Shown one piece after another: positions 9,567-18,360 of a stretch of DNA of 21,831 nt. How positions within the stretch are numbered: position 1 is the stretch's first letter; every line of letters begins with the position of its first letter. The stretch is from positions 13,518-35,348 of the forward strand of contig MNCI01004241.1 in assembly GCA_015680685.1 (NCBI GenBank), in the 5' to 3' direction. The notes beneath the pieces were generated by a model. It was not told where the DNA came from. It made no database searches and was given only the letters and a program-made list of their open reading frames with translations. The DNA is from Gnetum montanum. Its lineage: Eukaryota; Streptophyta; Gnetopsida; Gnetales; Gnetaceae. A program made the position numbers and the translations under genes.

Positions 9567-10372
9567 CATCAGTAAATGGCGTAGGCACATTAGGTGCAGG
9601 ATTAATGCTCTGAGGAAAAATTAGCCCTTTAGAAGACCAATCCTCATGCAACCAACCACGAACTTGACAACGTTCAAAATATCTTAAGAATTTCCTATGG
9701 TAGTCAACAATAGCCACTTTTGTCTGGTCTAATACCGCAGCATGAAGAATGGGGCCCACCAGGAATGCCTCCAAGGCTGTGCATGCTAAGGCAAGCCCAT
9801 CGTCATCATCATGCATCCCATTCTCATCAAATTGAGGCCTGCATAGAAAAAGAATATTTATGCATAGACAACCATATAATTTTAAAAGAATCAAAAATTA
9901 AGCAGAGCACAAAAGAGCATACCTGTCCACTCTATACACTATCCCAGGTGGATTCTAGAATAGAGTGTGCACACGGAAGGCTAGGGAAAGTGTGTTGCTA
10001 CTATTATAATGGCAAAAAGTAGGCAGTTCCCATACACAAGTCAAGGGATGAGTAGATCTAGGACACTCAGCAAGGCCTCTCTCAACTTTAAAAAGTCCCT
10101 CATCTATGTTGGTAATGAAGGCAAGCATGTCTTATGTAGACCCGAGCAACATTGTCTCAATGATATCACAAGCCAATTGTTCACTTAAGTGAGACCATAT
10201 AACCACATTGAAATTTTGCAGGATGAATGACAAAAATGAACCAACACTGGGACGAAACCATATCACATGAGGCCCAATACGCATATTATAAGGAGGTATG
10301 CCCAGCCCAAAAGGGCCAAACCAAGCAAGTACACCAACGAGCTCAACCACAAGAAGAGAAGGTTTAGGTCCC
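9567..10372 (-). pseudogene. Antisense gene exons 2-3: FCP1/NIF-like HAD domain without catalytic aspartates
   Basis: The two exons (10372-9923, 9838-9567; residues about 46-285) keep the landmarks of plant FCP1-homology (NIF, PF03031) phosphatases in order. LLVVELVGVLAW stands where LxLDLDxxL is expected. It is followed by FRPSVGSFLSFILQNFNVVIWS (family: RP..eFL.f....f.v.vWS), then HYNSSNTLSLAF and QNPPG (family: YN.SNTLLlDDSPyKaL.NPP). Motif I has Glu and Val in place of the two Asp residues, and motif III has Ala-Phe in place of Asp-Asp. These changes are not simple C-to-T decay, so catalytic activity was probably lost earlier. TAA 10134 and TAG 9957 interrupt it. A role in binding phospho-peptides or RNA polymerase II tails is only a guess from family knowledge. 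Confidence 0.7.
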
Positions 10373-10386
10373 CTACATACAGCCAA

Positions 10387-10740
10387 AACATTAGTTAAGT
10401 AAAGAGTCTAAGTGCTAACAATAGTATGAAATCACATAAGCCAAAAACACACATAAAAAACATTCAAATATATAGCTTCAACCCATGAGATGAGGACACC
10501 AATATTTATTCGGTGTATTTAATGCTCACTGGGGTACATTGAAATTTCTTACGCTGTAGTTTATTACAGGCAACGTAGAATGAATATACAAGTGTGAAAA
10601 TGTAGACATTCACAGATTCAACATAAACTTAGAAAAATATAGAAACATATTTAACTTATCTGTCCCAAGAAAATAATAAACAATGTAGACATAAAACTAG
10701 CAAACAATAAACATCTTAGCAAAAAATTCACATCTTCACG
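10387..10740. other. AT-rich part of antisense gene intron 1, no gene seen
   Basis: This stretch lies between exon 2 and the repeat array. It is AT-rich with no coherent coding on either strand, which fits intron sequence. Confidence 0.5.
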
Positions 10741-11520
10741 TTACTGGGAACTCATGATGCAGCTTCCTAGTAACTCACGTTGGGCATGTTCCCAGCAACT
10801 CACGTTGCAAGAACTCATGCTAGGCCTATCTCCCATGCACTCATGCTGGGGCTTCCTTGGTTTAAATCATGCTGCAATGCAGCTCACGTTGCCTAGAAAA
10901 AATAGGCCTCCCTCTAGTAGTCACGCTACCCTGGAGAGGTCACATTGCCCAGAAAGCCTAATTAATCACACCCTGGTACTCACGCTGTGCCTGCCTTGGC
11001 ATACACACTGTAGCTTGCCCTAGGCACCTTACATCACATGTACCTGAAAAGCCCCCTAGCAGTTTTCTAGTAGCTCATGCTGGGGCCTGTTCCTAGGAAC
11101 TCACACTACAGGAAAACTCATGCTACCTCTGTCCAAAAATCTAGAAAAAAGGGGGACCTCCCCTTGCAACGCAGCTCATGCTGCCCAAAAAAAAGAGGCC
11201 TCCCCCTGCAATGTAGCTCACGTTGCCTAGAAAAAACATGCCTACCTCTGCAATGTAGCTCATGCTGCCCAGAAAAAATAGGCATTCCTCTACAACGCAG
11301 CTCATGTTGCCCTAGAAAAAGCTCATGTTGCCCTGGATATCCTTGGCACTCACGACGTGCTCGCCCTAGTGAACAAAATGCAAAGAAATCCAACTTGCCC
11401 TACTCACACCCTGTAACACATGTATTCAATTCATGCTAGGGCACTCAACTCATGCTAAGTACCCAACTCATGCCCTTCACTTGTCTTAGATCAATCATGC
11501 CCTAGATTACTCACGCTAAC
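10741..11520. repeat. CTCACGCT/CTCATGCT array within antisense gene intron 1
   Basis: More than twenty copies of CTCA[CT]G[CT]TG-type words are spread over this stretch. At about 11151-11335 they form tandem units of roughly 43 bp, of the form 'GGCCTCCCCCTGCAATGTAGCTCACGTTGCCTAGAAAAAA'-like halves (four units, imperfect). A related unit is at 10868-10910. The short ORFs on both strands here (for instance the minus-strand one repeating GQHELRCRG) are by-products of the repeat. Most variation is CG to TG or CA. Two further copies lie at 11815-11850, just upstream of exon 1. Confidence 0.75.
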
Positions 11521-11667
11521 GCCATAAAAAACCAAAATACGGTAGGCCACCAAACCCTAGAAACTCACCCTAGATCCCAAAATAGCCCAAAATCATGACC
11601 ATGGAGATCATGCTACCCTAGCTAATGCTATTTACAAATATAGATAAATAAGGGGAAACAAATCTAC

Positions 11668-11801
11668 CTATGCAGAGCTCCATCCCACACTAGAATCCTA
11701 GCTTGGGGGAGACACTAGAGTAGCTCTTCACTCTCCTCCATGAACACTAGATTTGCTTGCCTCTTTCCTTTGCCTCAGCTTGCTTTCCCTTTTCCCTTCA
11801 T
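11668..11801 (-). pseudogene. Antisense gene exon 1 (basic N-terminus)
   Basis: ATG at 11801 opens a Lys-rich start (MKGKGKAS, then GKGKRQANL) that could be a nuclear localisation signal. It continues to RILVWDGALH and ends with AG before GTAGAT. The two left-over bases pair with the first base of exon 2 (10372) to make an Arg codon, which leads straight into the phosphatase-like domain. TGA 11777 and TAG 11717 interrupt it. The exon was chosen because it is the only upstream ATG frame found with the right phase. Its 1.3-kb intron is much longer than the others, so this exon is the least certain. Confidence 0.6.
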
Positions 11802-12416
11802 GGCTACCCTGTAGCTCACGCTGCACTCCCTAGCTCACGCTGCAGTCCAAATTTCCAAGAAGTTGCGCTAGCACAAATGATACCCCTTCAAAATCCCTTT
11901 ATGACCCCCATTTTCATTCCCAATTTAATCTAATTTAATTTATTTTATTTTGTTTTATTTACCGTGTTCATGATTAACTAATATTTTCATATTATTATTT
12001 ACATCATCATATTTATTATCTAGCATTCCTCATTATTTCATTCTTTGGACATAAGGCCAAAACATTAAAAATAAAATAATAAAAAATTTATATAAAGGAG
12101 GGGAGAAAGGTTAAAATCAAAAAAAAAAAGTATATAAAAATATATTAAAGATACATGATGATGCACATAAAATCCATAAGACTTTAAAATCCTTTAAAGT
12201 TATGGTTCACACTAAATTAGCAATGTTGCATACATTCATCCAATATGACAAATTGACATGAATATTATTGGCCTGATACAGCCTAAAACTGCCATGACTA
12301 CAACTACATCCCACAATTTTGTTAGCACATAAATTAATTACTCGATGCCTGTTTACATTTAACAACTCCTTAGTCAAGCAAATGTCACTTACTTTGCTCC
12401 TGGTTTAAATTGGCAG
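11802..12416. other. 5' flank of the antisense gene and AT-rich spacer before pol
   Basis: Two CTCACGCTGCA words (11815-11850) lie within 50 bp of the antisense ATG, which suggests a promoter-proximal role. The remainder (11925-12180) is very AT-rich with A-runs, and no coding was seen. TTTAAATTGGCAG at 12404-12416 is a good splice acceptor for the sense strand, just before pol. I see no clear TATA box for the antisense gene. Confidence 0.5.
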
Positions 12417-12426
12417 GAGAAAACAC

Positions 12427-13602
12427 ATGGCCGCCAAGAATATCCTTTCAACAATGTCTCTCAATGGACCATACGGGGAGGTAAAAAGAACAATCAATCT
12501 AGAATCCTTGGAGCTAGACACTAACTTAATAGCTTCCACTCAAGAAACATTAGACTAGCCTAAAAATGTGACTAAGACTTTAGATCTAGAGGTTGATAAT
12601 ATCACTGAAGATCCTCTTTTTGAAGTCCCCATTACTACATTTAATGGCGGAGCTAGAACATTGAAATTAAGTGCCCTACTAGGCTCACAACTTGTTAGCG
12701 ACATCACTCAAGTACTGAAGGACAATATAAAAACATTTGCATGGTCATATACTGACATACCAGGATTAGACCCCCAAATTGTCCAACACAACATCATTCT
12801 TGATGAAAAAATCAAACTGGTGAAGTAAAAAGCATGAAAAGTTAGACCAGAGGTAGCATTAGCGGTTCGTGCTAAAATCACAAAGCTCTACCAAGTAGAT
12901 TTCATCCATGCTATTGACTATTCTGACTGGGTATCAAACATCGTCGTGGTCCCTAAGAAGAATGATAGTATATGCATATGCATTGACTTCCGTGATTTCA
13001 ACATAGCCACTATAAAGGATAACTTCCCGCTACCTAGCATTGATCAACTTATTGACACAACTGCTGGGCATGCACTAGTATCCTTTATGGATGGATTTTC
13101 AGGATATAATCAAATAAGAATCAACTTGGAACATCAACTCAAAACAACCTTTATGACACCTTGGGGCACATTCTACTATACGATGATGCCATTTGGTCTT
13201 AAAAATGCAAGTGCCACATATTAACGAGCAATGATATATATATTTAGTAATTACATGCTCAATTTGCTCAATGATTACGTTGACAATATCGCAGTTAAAT
13301 CCAAAATAATCGAACAACATGCTAAAGATTTGAACCTAGTGCTTAAACATTGTCTCAAATATGACCTTAGACTCAATCCAAAGAAGTGTTTCTTTGGTAT
13401 CAAAATGAGCAAAATGCTTGGCTTTGTAGTCTCTGAAATAAGAATACGAGTAGAACCTAATAAGTTTAAGGTAATAACTAACATGCAACCACCAAAAAAC
13501 CTTATTGAACTACATGGTCTCCAAGGTAGACTGCAATTCATAAGACGATTTATCAAAAGGCTAACAGATAAGTTGAGACCCATGCAACACCTATTATGAA
13601 AA
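12427..13602 (+). pseudogene. pol: Reverse transcriptase domain of pol, decayed
   Basis: The pol frame starts around ATG 12427 and runs without any frameshift to 15915. The N-terminal linker has IKTFAWSYTDIPGLDP, the usual Tat lead-in to RT. RT landmarks are VVVPKKNDSICICIDFRDFN, FMDGFSGYNQIRI (first catalytic Asp), MPFGLKNASATY, and YVDNIAVKS where YVDD is expected. The second Asp is thus Asn (codon 13285), a G-to-A change. Stops: TAG 12556, TAA 12826, TGA 12835, TAA 13222, TGA 13597. Family alignment puts Gln at 13222 (ATF-Q-RAM) and Gln/Arg at 12826/12835. RT would copy the genomic RNA in the particle. This copy is inactive. Confidence 0.92.
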
Positions 13603-14070
13603 AATGTACATTTCCAATGGACTCAACAATGCCAGGAAGCGTTCAAGAACATAAAACAAGAGCTGGCTCAACTATCGACCGTTTATCCCCCACAAGGTGA
13701 TAAACCCTTCTACATCTACCTTGCAATTTCTGATTCTTCCATTGCATCAATGCTTTGTCAAAAATGTAAAGATGGAGTCGAGATCCTTGTATATTAGTTA
13801 ATCCACACTTTAATTGCCTACGAACAATGATACAACGACGTAGAGAAATCATGCCTTGCCCTCATCTTCTCCTTGAAGAAATGGTGGCATTATCTCTTCT
13901 GTAATCAAGTTTACATCATTTGCAAGAATAATGTACTCTACGCCATCACTAACAACATCTACGAGTCGAGTAGGATAGCTAGGTGGAAAACGATGATGGA
14001 AAAGTTTGACCTACACTATGTTGCTCAATCTTCCACAAAAGGTTAAGCAATAGTCACACAGTTAACTGTC
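13603..14070 (+). pseudogene. pol: First RNase H domain of pol, decayed
   Basis: The segment reads FYIYLAISDSSIASMLCQK, then YNDVEKSCLALIFSLKKWWH and IARWKTMMEKFDLHYV. This is the standard Ty3/gypsy RNase H that follows RT and removes RNA from the RNA/DNA hybrid. Stops: TAG 13795, TGA 13828, TAA 14044. The last two sit where relatives have Arg (ERxYNDVEK) and Gln (KGQAxAD). Confidence 0.82.
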
Positions 14071-14685
14071 TTGCCAACGCATGATCAAACAATGATTAAC
14101 CCTAAATTCCCTGACGAGAATGTTAATAGTATAGACACTGTACCTGATAACTACGAGGTGATCCTTCATTTTGATGGAGCTTCAACTTCCCAAGGAGGAA
14201 CTGTTGCGGGCATTTTAACATACCCCTCCAGAGAAATCCTACCCTTCATCTACTAATTGACCTTCCCTTGTACCAATAACATTGCAGAATATGAAGGTCT
14301 CCTTAGAGGTTTTCAGGTAACATTGACTTCGAGAATCATGCATCTTATAGTTCGGGGCAATTCACAGTTAGTCATTAATCAGGTCATGGAAGTTTACGCA
14401 TGCAAAGCTCTCCATTTGCAATCATATTGTGACTTGACCAAACATCTACTGAAGAAGTTAATAGAAGTGGATATACAACATGTCCCTAGAAGCGAAAACA
14501 CCATCGATGATGCACTTGCTACACTAGCCTTAAATATGACACCCGAAATGTTCCATGTGTTGCCTAACTCTATAACAAATTGTGCCGAACCTATAACTGA
14601 GGCTCTTGATGAAATGCCTATAGCATCCGTTAGCACAACACACGTAGTAGAATGGTATGATGACATACAAGAGTACCTTTTGTGA
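14071..14685 (+). pseudogene. pol: Second (archaeal-type) RNase H domain, marker of the Tat lineage
   Basis: A second RNase H fold follows the first, with LHFDGASTSQGG (first Asp), CTNNIAEYEGLL (Glu) and VRGNSQLVINQV, then RSENTIDDALATLAL. The third acidic residue, Asp in RGDSQLV, is Asn here (GAT-to-AAT type change). Such dual RNase H arrangements are known from plant Tat elements (aRNH). TAA 14254 and TGA 14683 interrupt it. Confidence 0.85.
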
Positions 14686-15915
14686 GGTGAACTTCCACAA
14701 CATTTAACAAATGCTCAAAAATACGTTGTGCGAAAACACTCCCAGTAGTATGCGTTAATAGGAGACACCTTGTGTCGCAAATCCTATGAAGGCATTCTAT
14801 TGATGTGCGTTAGTAGCATCAATGGTCAAACAATTGTAGAACAAGTCCACGAAGGACTTTGTGGAGGGCACATAGCACCCAAAGCAATGGCGACGAAAAT
14901 TAGGCGCATGGGCTACTACTGGCCGCACATGGAGTACGATTGCTTCTCCAAGGTTAGAACATTTGACATTTGCCAAAGGCATGATAACCTAATACATGTG
15001 CCACCTAACAAATTGCACATGACACAAATCACATGGCCATTTCAAAGATGGGGATTAGACTTAATTGGACCGATAACGCCATCATCCTTTGAAGAACATA
15101 GTTTTATTATCACTGCAACTGAATACTTCACAAAATGGGTAGAAGCTGTTCTCCTTAGGAAGACCACTTCTAAACACGTTTTCAATTTCATAATAGAAAA
15201 TATTATGACCCATTTTGGTATTTCGATGACCATCATTACTGAAAATGGGCTACAGTTCAATAGCGCAGATACTAAAGGCTTCTGTGAAAGCTTGGGTACT
15301 AAACATGCATTTTCATCATCTTACTACCCACAGAGCAATGCTCAAGTAGAGGCTACAAAAAAAACTGTCATCATGGTGCTCAAAAAGATGCTAAATCAGA
15401 GTAAGAGGCGATGGCATGATCAATTAGTCTACGCGTTGTGGGCATACAGAATGACACATTGAACATCTATGGGTAAAAATCCATATAGTCTTGTATACGG
15501 ATCTGAAGCTGTTTTACCTCTGGAGTTACAGGTTCCCTAATTGTGGATAGTCCTCTTAGGCCTCCTCAATGAAAACCAAAGCAATGAAATGTGCATTGCT
15601 AACCCTGACTCGGTGGAGGAAGAACATGTGTGAACACTTGATCAGATCAAGCGGTACCAGAAACAACAACAGCAATGACATAGGTGCCCAATTAAAGAAG
15701 GAGACCTAGTCCTTAAGGCCATCCGTGAACACCCAGATAAATTCTCAGCCAATTGGGAAGGGCCTTACTTAGTCACCAAGGTGTACCATAATGGAGCATT
15801 CAAACTTTCTGACATGGACAGGAAGGAATTCGCTAATTCTACAAATTACTTGTACCTGGAATGGTATTTGTTTGATGAACTTGAGGTACACAGCCGTCCT
15901 GGCATCATGACCTAA
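14686..15915 (+). pseudogene. pol: Integrase and pol C-terminus, decayed
   Basis: The zinc-binding part has HEGLCGGH (14848-14871), but the expected first Cys of CxxC is Phe (TFDICQ). In the catalytic core the first Asp is present (WGLDLIGPI). The second is Glu in TENGLQF (codon 15241) instead of TDNG, and the Glu is present in SNAQVEATKK. The C-terminal GPY/F-like part has NWEGPYLVTKV (about 15751). No chromodomain is visible, as expected for Tat. Stops: TAG 14746, TGA 15460, TAA 15538, TGA 15631, TGA 15676. The final TAA is at 15913-15915. Integrase would insert the cDNA and create the 5-bp duplication. Confidence 0.9.
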
Positions 15916-16225
15916 AACTGATACCATAGAATGGTCCTGGGGCTATGACTTGAAACTGGTACCACAGAATGTCCTGGAGTCATGACAATAAACTGACACC
16001 ACAGAGCCCCATTCGGTATGACACTAAACTTTCACATTTGTCTACCACGACATAAAACTAGCATGCAGAGTCCACTAAGACTATAAACTGGTTTGCCTCT
16101 TCATAGTCCGCTACGACTATAAACTAGCACTACACTATCTACTACGATGCTAAACTAGCATTGTCTGAAGGGTTATGACGTGAAACTAACTTGCAATAGT
16201 TCACTAAGACTATAAACTAGCAACA
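15905..16225. repeat. Post-integrase block of 'GACnnTAAACT' repeats
   Basis: Ten copies of a word like GACTATAAACTAGCA follow the pol stop at intervals of about 25-40 bp. The last copies keep the longer unit CTACGACTATAAACTAGCA, while earlier ones vary (GACTTGAAACTGGTACC). They match the block after protease at 6240-6480. Confidence 0.75.
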
Positions 16226-17378
16226 TCATTGATGACCAGGAAATACTTGAAAAGATATGTTGCTGCAATTGGCTGTACATGTTCCACAAAGACTTGTTCC
16301 ATAATTTGTCTCATGGACCCTAATGAAGCTGATGCTGTTCATAGTGGCTCCATCTCCTTGGTTGTTTTCAAGTTTAAAGTACTTAGTTAGCTAAGTCATT
16401 TGTGGTTTTCTTTTCTTTGTGGAGTTGTATTTGCAAGATGACATGCCTGAGGCGTTCGTGCATAGACGCAGTTCATCGCGATGACAAGGTATCACATTCT
16501 TCTTGATGCATGCAACTGGGTTAATCAATCCATTCATAAGTACATTCCTAATTCCTGATGCATTTCCTATTCCCCACCATGTGCCCCCTATCCTATTCAA
16601 CTATACCCCTAGATATGTTCTACTCACCCCAAAACTCTTGATACACTATTGCACACTGTGATTCTCTAAGCGGTTGTAACGCAAAACACAGTACACGGTA
16701 CATGATAAAAAATGCTAGCACATGAGCACGAGCATAGCACTAAATGCAAGCTCTTTCAAAAGGACCAAAGATAAAACAAAAATAAAAAGAAAAGAAAAGA
16801 AGAAAAAGAAACAAAAAGAAAAGAAAAAGACCAAAAAGGTCAAAGAGAAAAATGCATATAAAAGGTCTTCATGACCCTGTTAACATCATAGACCAAAGAC
16901 TATTGGCTATTCTCATACATGCCCCAGGCAAGAAGCTAATTGTCTTAGAAAACAATTACACTCATGTCTCAGATGATCATGTTGCACATCATCGCATGGC
17001 TTTGGCTATTTACAACGAGCCCTCGTAAACACTCTACAAGTGTCCTGTTTCTCCAAAGAACACATCTCCTATGTCTTGGTTCTGAGTCTGCTAACCACTG
17101 GCCATTAACAAGGACCAAAAATATGGCTTGTTCACATGAGAACATTCCTATCTCACAATTCCAATAGTAATTATAACCTCTGATCAACTCCTGACTTCCC
17201 CCAGTTATAATCAATTCCCTTGCATCTTGAACTGCATTTCCCCAATCCCATGTACTTTTGAAATATGGTGCGATGATGTCCAGCTAGGGGCCAACAAATA
17301 ATGCTTGGTACTTGTTTGGTCACGGTGTTTTGTACTTCTTTGTCAACGCCTCTCGGGTGGACTCCTACAGACATCAAC
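16226..17378. other. Untranslated 3' region of the element
   Basis: No coding is supported. Short ORFs on both strands at 16960-17380 look random. A purine-rich tract of GAAAAG/AAAAGA type covers about 16765-16860. Such tracts are common before the 3' LTR of large Tat elements. Confidence 0.55.
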
Positions 17379-17391
17379 AAAGAGGGACCAA
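17379..17391 (+). other. Polypurine tract (degenerate)
   Basis: AAAGAGGGACCAA lies directly before the TG of the 3' LTR. This is the expected place for the plus-strand primer. Two C residues break the run. Confidence 0.6.
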
Positions 17392-17666
17392 TGAAACACC
17401 ACTAATTTTAGCCTAACACTTCAAAACAAGAACAACACAGAGCCTCTTGAGCTTTTAGGAGGCAAAAATTTGACTAAGGCATGGAGCTCACGCTCAACTT
17501 GTCAAGGTAGCTTTTCATCAGCATGAGCAACTCTAGGAGCCTCAAAACTGAGTTGAAATGATCTGACTTTCAAAGTGCAAGTCATCCTCAGGGTTCATGA
17601 TCGACAACTTCAAGTCCTAGCCTCCAGAATCCTAGATTTTAGTTCTAAAATTGCAAGTTTTTGTCA

Positions 17667-17707
17667 CTCACGCTGAGGTCACGTTAGCAACGTGAGTCCA
17701 GCGTGAG
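17667..17707. repeat. LTR hairpin unit 1, 3' LTR (41 bp)
   Basis: CTCACGCTG ... CAGCGTGAG are perfect 9-bp outer arms, and CACGTT ... AACGTG perfect 6-bp inner arms. They are separated by four mismatched bases on each side and a 3-base loop. The structure could fold in DNA or RNA. Confidence 0.7.
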
Positions 17708-17857
17708 CTACCAAAAGTAGCTCAAAACAAGTCACTCTCAAGCTCAGCTTTTGACTTGCAGATCACTCTCAGGGTCAAACACAGTCAAGCAATCATTACA
17801 CTTAAAGAATAGGCTTCAAAATCAAAATTTGGTGTAAAATGTGTCATTTTCAACTCA

Positions 17858-17898
17858 CTCATGCTGAGGTCACGCTAATAGCATGAGTGCAGCATGAG
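17858..17898. repeat. LTR hairpin unit 2, 3' LTR (41 bp)
   Basis: The design is the same as unit 1, with arms CTCATGCTG / CAGCATGAG and CACGCT / AGCATG. It lies 191 bp downstream of unit 1. The outer arms pair perfectly although both differ from unit 1, so paired changes occurred. Confidence 0.7.
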
Positions 17899-18352
17899 TA
17901 ATAACATGAGCACATTAAACACATGCTGAAGACACACCAAGACAAAATCAAATCATGTTGGAAGCTTTGGTGGAACAGAAAAGCCTCAAACAGCCACGAA
18001 ACCACCCAAATCGACATCCTGTAGCAGTTAGTACAAGGATCGAGAAGTTTCAAGTGAGCCAGAGTCAATCTCTATTGTTGTACATTATTATTTTCATTGT
18101 AAATTTTCAACATTTGTGAGCTTATTAAGCTCTTATTCTCCAAATTGTATCTAGTTCTATGGGCGTAAGCTAGCTGGTGTAATCTAACACACGCTGTAAG
18201 ATACAGTGCATCTGGTCAAGGACGTAGCCTACCCGCACGTATCCAACTCACACACAACTGTCCATCAAACATGTGTCACATGATCCGTTTTCCTCTCATC
18301 TCTCAGCCGTTGATTCCATCCATGAATTTCGTGTCTGAACCTAGCCAAACCT

Positions 18353-18360
18353 TATAAATA
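18353..18360 (+). promoter_or_regulatory. TATA box of the 3' LTR
   Basis: TATAAATA is in the same context as in the 5' LTR. It could drive read-through into the right flank. Confidence 0.7.

Larger units (their letters stand above)
6834..11801 (-). pseudogene. Seven-exon antisense gene inside the retrotransposon (about 1045 codons), decayed
   Basis: Exons on the minus strand: 11801-11668, 10372-9923, 9838-9567, 9473-8427, 8308-7934, 7829-7051, 6914-6834. The introns (1295, 84, 93, 118, 104 and 136 bp) all start GT and end AG. Clear sites include GGATAAAC-free donors such as GTAAATG, GTATGC, GTAAGC and GTGAGT, and acceptors such as TTTTTTTTACAG and TTTCTATGCAG. Exon phases match at every junction, and the sum is exactly 1046 codons. 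There are 12 in-frame stops (TGA 11777, TAG 11717, TAA 10134, TAG 9957, TAG 9393, TAG 8733, TAG 8291, TGA 8042, TAA 7955, TAG 7952, TAG 7518, TAG 7176) and no frameshift. Order of parts: basic N-terminus, FCP1/NIF-like pseudophosphatase, aORF-type domain, low-complexity linker, coiled coil, acidic tail. The protein is not a known retroviral one, and its role is unknown. Confidence 0.82.

Noticed and set aside
6904-10386. Eight separate small minus-strand genes
   Set aside because: They share splice-compatible ends and a continuous phase, and several adjoin in the same frame across a single TAG. One decayed spliced gene explains them all.
11118-11439. Repeat-protein ORFs on both strands (GQHELRCRG type)
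   Set aside because: They translate the 43-bp DNA repeat inside an intron on both strands, and no start context or homology supports them.
10741-11520. CRISPR-like array
   Set aside because: Repeats are imperfect, unevenly spaced, and without unique equal-length spacers or cas genes. The host is a plant.
2436-15915. Stop-codon reassignment (TAA/TAG as Gln, TGA as Arg)
   Set aside because: It would need all three stops reassigned at once in a plant. Catalytic residues are also lost by transitions (YVDD to YVDN, RGD to RGN) and one frameshift is present. Decay is the simpler reading.
16960-17380. Coding on either strand before the 3' LTR
   Set aside because: The ORFs are short (under 82 codons), overlap on opposite strands, and have no coherent composition.
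17859-18068. Minus-strand ORF in the 3' LTR and plus-strand ORF at 18627-18941
   Set aside because: Both lie within LTR sequence, with no domain and no conservation in the 5' LTR.
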